NCBI GenBank assembly: GCA_963920705.1
Contig: OY987227.1
Span: 6,187,143 to 6,251,142 of the forward strand
Source of the DNA: Odiellus spinosus
Taxonomy: Eukaryota; Arthropoda; Arachnida; Opiliones; Phalangiidae
Reading direction: 5' to 3'
DNA: 64,000 nucleotides
Shown here: positions 60,396 to 64,000 of the stretch, piece by piece
How the letters are laid out: each line of letters starts with the position of its first letter
Numbering within the stretch: position 1 is the first letter of the stretch
Made by a program: the position numbers and the translations under genes
The notes under the pieces: generated by a model
Seen by the model: the letters and a program-made list of their open reading frames with translations, nothing else
What the model was told of the DNA's origin: nothing
Databases searched by the model: none

Positions 60396-61107
60396 ATTAA
60401 ATAGGAACTTTTAGTGAAGAAAAATATGAACTTTTAGTGAAGAAAAATAGGAACATTTAGCGATGAAAATTAGGAGCTTTTAGTGAAGAAAATTAGGAAC
60501 TTTTAGTGAAGAAAATTATGAACTTTAAGTGAAGAAAATTATGAACTTTAAGTGATGAAAATTAGGAACTTTTAGTGATGAAAATTAGGAACTTTTAATG
60601 AAGAAAATTAGGAACTTTTAGTGAAGAAAATTAGGAACTTTTAGTGAAGAAAATTAGGAACTTTTAGTGAAGAAAATTAGGAACTTTTAGTGAAGAAAAT
60701 TAGGAACTTTTAGTGAAGAAAATTAGGAACTTTTAGTGAAGAAAATTAGGAGCTTTTAGTGAAGAAAATTAGGAACTTTTAGTGAAGAAAATTAGGAGCT
60801 TTTAGTGATGAAAATTAGGAACTTTTAGTGATGAAAATTAGGAACTTTTAGTGATGAAAATTAGGAACTTTTATTGAAGAAAATTGGGAGCTTTTAGTGA
60901 AGAAAATTAGGAACTTTTAGTGAAGAAAATTGAGAACTTTTAGTGAAGAAAATTAGGAACTTTTAGTGAAGAAAATTAGGAACTTTTAGTGAAGAAAATT
61001 AGGAACCTTTATTGAAGAAAATTAGGAACTTTTAGTGAAGAAAATTAGGAGCTTTTAGTGAAGAAAATTAGGAGCTTTTAGTGAAGAAAATTAGGAGCTT
61101 TTAGTGG
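60396..61107. repeat. 23-bp minisatellite, about 31 units
   Basis: Unit AGGAACTTTTAGTGAAGAAA plus ATT. Variants are mostly AGC for AAC, GATG for GAAG and TATG for TAGG. Very regular, about 0.7 kb; no open frame of note. Confidence 0.95.
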
Positions 61108-61654
61108 GCTCAGTATAGCAGTTCCCAAACTCGGTTACTCCTACTCAAACCAGCATCTATTTTAAACCTTAAAATGTTTTAAGTCTATAACCGAATACCA
61201 GATACGAGTATTTAGTCAACAATCTTCGATAAAATATCGAAAAAAGAGGGCCATAATGGCTTAATATTGTTACGTCAGTGCTAGACAACTTCTTCACAAA
61301 TATTTTCCTCAACAAATTTCCTGGAATTTTCCCCATTTTCTCACAAACGCTTTCATAAATTCTTCTGAGAATTTTAAAAGAAAATGAAAATCTACGCGCC
61401 CTAAACTTTCTATAAAAACAGATTCGTGAATTCCATAAGGAGAAACGCGTCCGAAGGGGCAAGTCGTCCATCTTACGAAAGAATAGAAATGCCAACAAGC
61501 AACTCGGGGTGGAGGGATGGAGCTAAGCACCAGCTTTAGATTCTGCCTAAATAAATGTTTAGGGCACCACCTGAAGTTGCCTGTTCACATTTTCATATTC
61601 TTACCTAAGATGGAGAGCGTGTGCCGAACTCTTACGTTTCTCCTGTGAATTTAA

Positions 61655-61788
61655 AGGCCTAGGATTTCTTCCGCCTGTTTCACTGGAAGTGGGCTCACCT
61701 TCTGAGCTTCCTATTGGGTAGCAAGGCAAGAGAAAGCCTGGAGGGTGAGTTTGTTTCCAGGGTGACAGGCAAAAGTAATCCTAGGCCT
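61655..61788. mobile_element. TTAA-flanked MITE with AGGCCTAGGATT ends
   Basis: 134 bp between TTAA sites (61651-61654, 61789-61792). Arms of about 50 bp start AGGCCTAGGATTTCTTCCGC; the right arm ends TAATCCTAGGCCT. Confidence 0.85.
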
Positions 61789-62587
61789 TTAAGAATCTAT
61801 TTAAAGATTCCCTTTTAATTCTAGCGTACTTATCCAATTGAATTTTATCCAATTTGAGTTAATCCCATATCCTTCGATTCCCGAAAATTTTCAACTAATC
61901 AAATAATTAAAAATGTAATATAATTAGGTGACTTTTTCGCGATAAATAGTTGGAATAATAGCTATTAATTGAACAAACGCGTGGCTTATATAATTCGAGC
62001 CTTTTACTCTTACACGGAGACCAGAAAAATTAGAAAATACGTTAGAATACGCTAATTAATGAGGTAATGAGCTTTCCCCCTCGAACCAATTTGAAAGACG
62101 CGTCTCTCCCCACCCCGCTCTCTCCAATATTAATACTAGAATTACCAGGGCCAGATTTATCTCGCGTCGCGAATCAAAAGTGGAAACTTATTTTATAACG
62201 AGAGGCGCGTTAAAAGGGTATAATAAAAACTCTAATTACGGGTACAAAAAGTTCAGACAAAATTGAGGAGGGGTTGAATCATTATTAAAGATACATCGCG
62301 CTTGGCTAGTCGCGCTGTGGGTTGTTCCACCAATATAATTTAATAAGCGAGACCCGAACAGACGCGCGAGAAATAAAACTTTTTACAATTAAGGTACGCA
62401 AAACGCTTCTTAAAAAAGTCCAGTCGGGTTTAATGATTTTGTTATCATCCCCGTTATTAATATCGTACGAAATTCAAGGTCAATTAAAATTAGACAAAGA
62501 CATCTACTCTTCGACAATTTTAGGCTTAACTGGAATAATAAGAAGCGCGTGGTTGACCACGAGAAAAAGGGTTTAATCTATTGACGA

Positions 62588-63260
62588 TATTAGGTTTGAT
62601 CCAAAACTAATTACTTGCCAATTAGGCTTAAACGAAGATCAAATATTTGGCAGGTAGGCTTAACCGGAGATCAACTACTTATCAATTAGGCTTAAACGAA
62701 GATCAACTACTTATCAATTAGGCTTAAACGAAGATCAACTACTTATCAACTAGGCTTAAACGAAGATCAACTACTTATCAACTAGGCTTAAACGAAGATC
62801 AACCACTTATCAATTAGGCTTAAACGACGATCAACTACTTGTCACTCAGGCTTAACCTTAGCCGAACTTCGTGACAGTTAGGCTTAACCGACTATTTGAT
62901 AGTTACGCTTAACCGAAGACCGACTTCTTGCCATTAGGTTTAACCGTAGACCAACTAATTACCATTAGGCTTAGCCGTAAACCAACTAATTACATTATTC
63001 TTAACCGGAGACCAACTAATTGTCATTAGGCTTAACCTTAGACCAACTAATATCCATTAGGCTTAACCGTAGACCAAGTATATCCATTAGGGTTAACCGG
63101 AAACCATCTAATTGCCATTAGGCTTAACCATAGACCAACTACTTACCAATAGGCTTAATAGACCAAATATTTAAAAATTAGCCTTAATCGAAGATAGACC
63201 ATTTGATAGTTAAGCTTAGATATTGAAAATAGGCTTAACAGTTAGTTGACCTACTACCCT
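62588..63260. repeat. Minisatellite of about 31 bp with AGGCTTAA core
   Basis: About 20 units. The left half is regular (TTAGGCTTAAACGAAGATCA then ACTACTTATCAA); the right half is diverged, with CCGTAGACCAACTAATTACC variants. Confidence 0.9.
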
Positions 63261-64000
63261 TCAAAAAATAGGCTTAACATTACAGAAATTCGCGATTCGT
63301 CTTATCTAATACTCCGCCAATTATCACTTACCCATAATTTGTTTACCAACTTCAAATTACCATTCCATATTTAACGATTTCGCGAGACGAATTCCGAAGA
63401 TTTCCGGCGGCGAATATTTTGGCCCACTCACCCAAAAACCATTCTAACTTCAAAGAGTGATCGAAAGCTAACTCACCCCAAATTTGTGTCGTGACGATTT
63501 TAGTCGATCCTCGTGTCGCGACGGCGTGGAAAGCGATCTTGAAAAAATCCAGAATAGAATCCTTTCGCTGTAAAAAGCGTGCAAAAAATGGAAGATACTC
63601 GAAGTTAGGATTTGGGTCCTCGGTTGGTAATTTCAAAAAGGGTGTCGCGTATAATAATAGGCATTTCCGCCTCCGGGAAGATAGTTACGCGACAATCCGA
63701 CCAATCGAAAACTTATAAACGCGACCAACGGTCACCACTCCAACAAAATTTAAAAACTATTCGGTTCTATGAAAATCGCGATTGTCGAAAATACGGTTTT
63801 TTGGTCGTCGACTTTTGTCGAGTAAACTATATTTCTAAATAGGCGACGGACGCCAATACGCTCCGAACTGAAGAAGAGAGAGAGAAATCCACTCCCCCGG
63901 CCGATCGACGGGAAACGCGATGATTATCATCGAGAGAAACTTCCCAGTCGAGAGCCAACCTTCGCTTCCCTCCCCCTACCCCCCCCCCGAGATGAGACCA

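Larger units (their letters stand above)
28786..64000. other. 35-kb stretch without a supportable gene
   Basis: No open frame above about 145 codons and no recognised domain on either strand. The stretch is AT-rich and holds many short transposons and tandem arrays, listed separately. Parts without elements, for example 33-35 kb and 41-42 kb, show nothing I can name. Confidence 0.5.

Noticed and set aside
63352-63842. Overlapping 75-94 codon frames at the right edge
   Set aside because: Both strands are open, there is no motif I know, and no splice partner lies within the window.

Overview
The window looks like nuclear DNA of an invertebrate animal, most likely an arthropod and possibly a crustacean. 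It is AT-rich, CpG is not visibly depleted, genes are split by GT-AG introns, coding density is low and short non-autonomous DNA transposons are abundant. The lineage call rests on AA15 polysaccharide monooxygenases, which are typical of arthropods. It is an inference, not a placement.

Layout. (1) 1-6199: no recognisable gene. (2) 6200-11126, minus strand: three tandem genes for secreted AA15 lytic polysaccharide monooxygenases (LPMOs). Each has three exons with identical intron phases (0, then 1), and each keeps both histidines of the copper-binding histidine brace. (3) 11127-17246: AT-rich spacer with two minisatellites and a dispersed repeat. (4) 17247-28665 (plus a 5'UTR to about 28785), minus strand: a five-exon gene reconstructed here as 544 residues. 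It has an N-myristoylation signal and basic stretch, a 394-codon disordered Ala/Pro/Glu/Val-rich exon, and a C-terminal AMPK-type glycogen-binding module (CBM48) without the AMPK beta C-terminal domain. Its 7-kb first intron holds several transposons. (5) 28786-64000: about 35 kb with no gene I can support, filled with miniature inverted-repeat elements, foldback elements and tandem arrays (a 23-bp unit repeated about 31 times, and a unit of about 31 bp repeated about 20 times).

The two gene loci share a carbohydrate theme: extracellular chitin or cellulose oxidation for the LPMOs, and probable intracellular glycogen binding for the CBM48 protein. Nothing in the sequence shows that they act together.

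The most interesting repeat signal is a set of five elements, unrelated in sequence, that all begin CA and end TG and are all flanked by perfect 7-bp direct repeats of the form GTNNNNN on one strand. One of them is a palindrome only 38 bp long. TTAA-flanked elements and CAGGG-ended elements (apparent 5-6 bp target duplications) make up most of the rest. No retroviral or LTR element was recognised.
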